Positions 63,825 through 64,000 of a stretch of DNA of 64,000 nt are shown here, piece by piece. The translations under genes were made by a program, and so were the position numbers. Source of the DNA: Kistimonas asteriae. Its GTDB lineage: Bacteria > Pseudomonadota > Gammaproteobacteria > Pseudomonadales > Endozoicomonadaceae. The stretch spans positions 62,001 to 126,000 of the forward strand of contig NZ_JAEVHF010000015.1 in the NCBI RefSeq assembly GCF_018263925.1, read 5' to 3'. Each line of letters opens with the position of its first letter. The stretch's first letter is position 1. The notes beneath the pieces were generated by a model, which was not told where the DNA came from, made no database searches, and was given only the letters and a program-made list of their open reading frames with translations.

Positions 63825-64000
63825 ATGGGTATTGATAGTGTTCATGATGATAGTGTTCATGATGATAGTGAATATTTGAATGACATCTTTGATCTCAGAG
63901 TGATTCATCGTCATGACAGAACGTCTCAAAATTTCCTGATTGATTCTCACTTTAATAGTGGTCTAGTTAGAAACTCTTGCTCTAGTTTTAATAAAGATAA
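63825..64000 (+). CDS. Partial ORF running off the window end
   Basis: From ATG 63825 a frame stays open to the end (58 codons so far). The start encodes MGIDSVHDDSVHDDSEYLND, in which a 15-bp tandem repeat gives the DSVHD repeat; the rest is polar. There is no good ribosome binding site, and another frame across the same repeat encodes a very hydrophobic short peptide, so which frame is used is unknown. It could be the N-terminus of another host-associated protein like its neighbour; nothing identifies it. Confidence 0.3.
   Translation, partial: MGIDSVHDDSVHDDSEYLNDIFDLRVIHRHDRTSQNFLIDSHFNSGLVRNSCSSFNKD
63834..63870. repeat. 15-bp tandem repeat, about 2.5 copies
   Basis: The unit GATAGTGTTCATGAT occurs at 63834-63848 and 63849-63863, and its first seven bases again at 63864-63870, all identical. 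Being a multiple of three, copy-number changes would keep any reading frame. Confidence 0.9.

Noticed and set aside
1..64000. CRISPR arrays, tRNA or rRNA genes, transposases and integrases
   Set aside because: None was seen by eye: no regularly spaced repeats, no tRNA-like cloverleaf and no transposase or integrase protein, even at the edges of the T6SS island.

Overview
The window looks like chromosome of a marine or host-associated gammaproteobacterium of the Oceanospirillales/Pseudomonadales type. The block ffs-dnaX-ybaB-recR, then apt-anr-hemN and the cbb3 oxidase genes ccoNOQP/ccoGHIS with a tauE-like gene, is gene content and order I recall from Pseudomonas. An ankyrin protein with a SOCS-box-like tail and a complete type VI secretion (T6SS) structural cluster point to life with an animal host. 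Endozoicomonadaceae is my guess, from memory of that family's ankyrin-rich genomes; nothing here proves it.

Layout. 0-5.4 kb: pncB, a manganese (yybP-ykoY) riboswitch and its GDT1-family exporter, 4.5S SRP RNA, dnaX-ybaB-recR. 5.4-20.3 kb: housekeeping genes on both strands: a periplasmic cyclophilin, a phosphate-binding/OmpA fusion, recQ, sprT, a Yip1 protein, a Bax-like glucosaminidase, ttcA, a DksA-like protein, apt, the oxygen regulator anr and anaerobic hemN. hemN has a perfect FNR/Anr box at a fitting distance from a -10 element. 20.4-26.4 kb: an adenine-deaminase-like enzyme lacking the usual catalytic Glu, then an MFS/SDR/Old Yellow Enzyme cluster with a divergent LysR regulator.

26.4-48.5 kb is a T6SS island. 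It holds a putative cargo effector, PAAR, a small accessory gene and VgrG, followed by a co-oriented run tssA-hcp-tssB-tssC-tssC2-tssE-tssF-tssG-fha-tssJ-tssK-tssL-tssM-kinase. The cluster has no clpV/tssH and no phosphatase partner for the kinase, it carries a second TssC-like gene, and its TssL has a SPOR-like periplasmic tail. The island and the metabolic genes before it separate hemN from the cco genes, which I recall as near neighbours in Pseudomonas. The last T6SS gene overlaps the tauE-like gene tail-to-tail by 128 bp.

48.4-57.2 kb: the cbb3 oxidase structural and assembly genes, all on the minus strand, with two strong hairpins between ccoP and ccoG and an Anr-like box before ccoN. 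Anr, HemN (heme under low oxygen) and cbb3 oxidase form one microaerobic respiration module. 57.7-60.7 kb: a UshA-like lipoprotein nucleotidase and hmgA. 61.1-64 kb: an apparently AT-rich end with the ankyrin/SOCS-box-like protein, a long gene-poor stretch, a 15-bp tandem repeat and an ORF running off the window. The ankyrin/SOCS protein is the most novel item: its C-terminus matches both the Elongin BC box and the Cul5 box of eukaryotic ASB proteins, so it may act as a ubiquitin-ligase adaptor inside a host cell.
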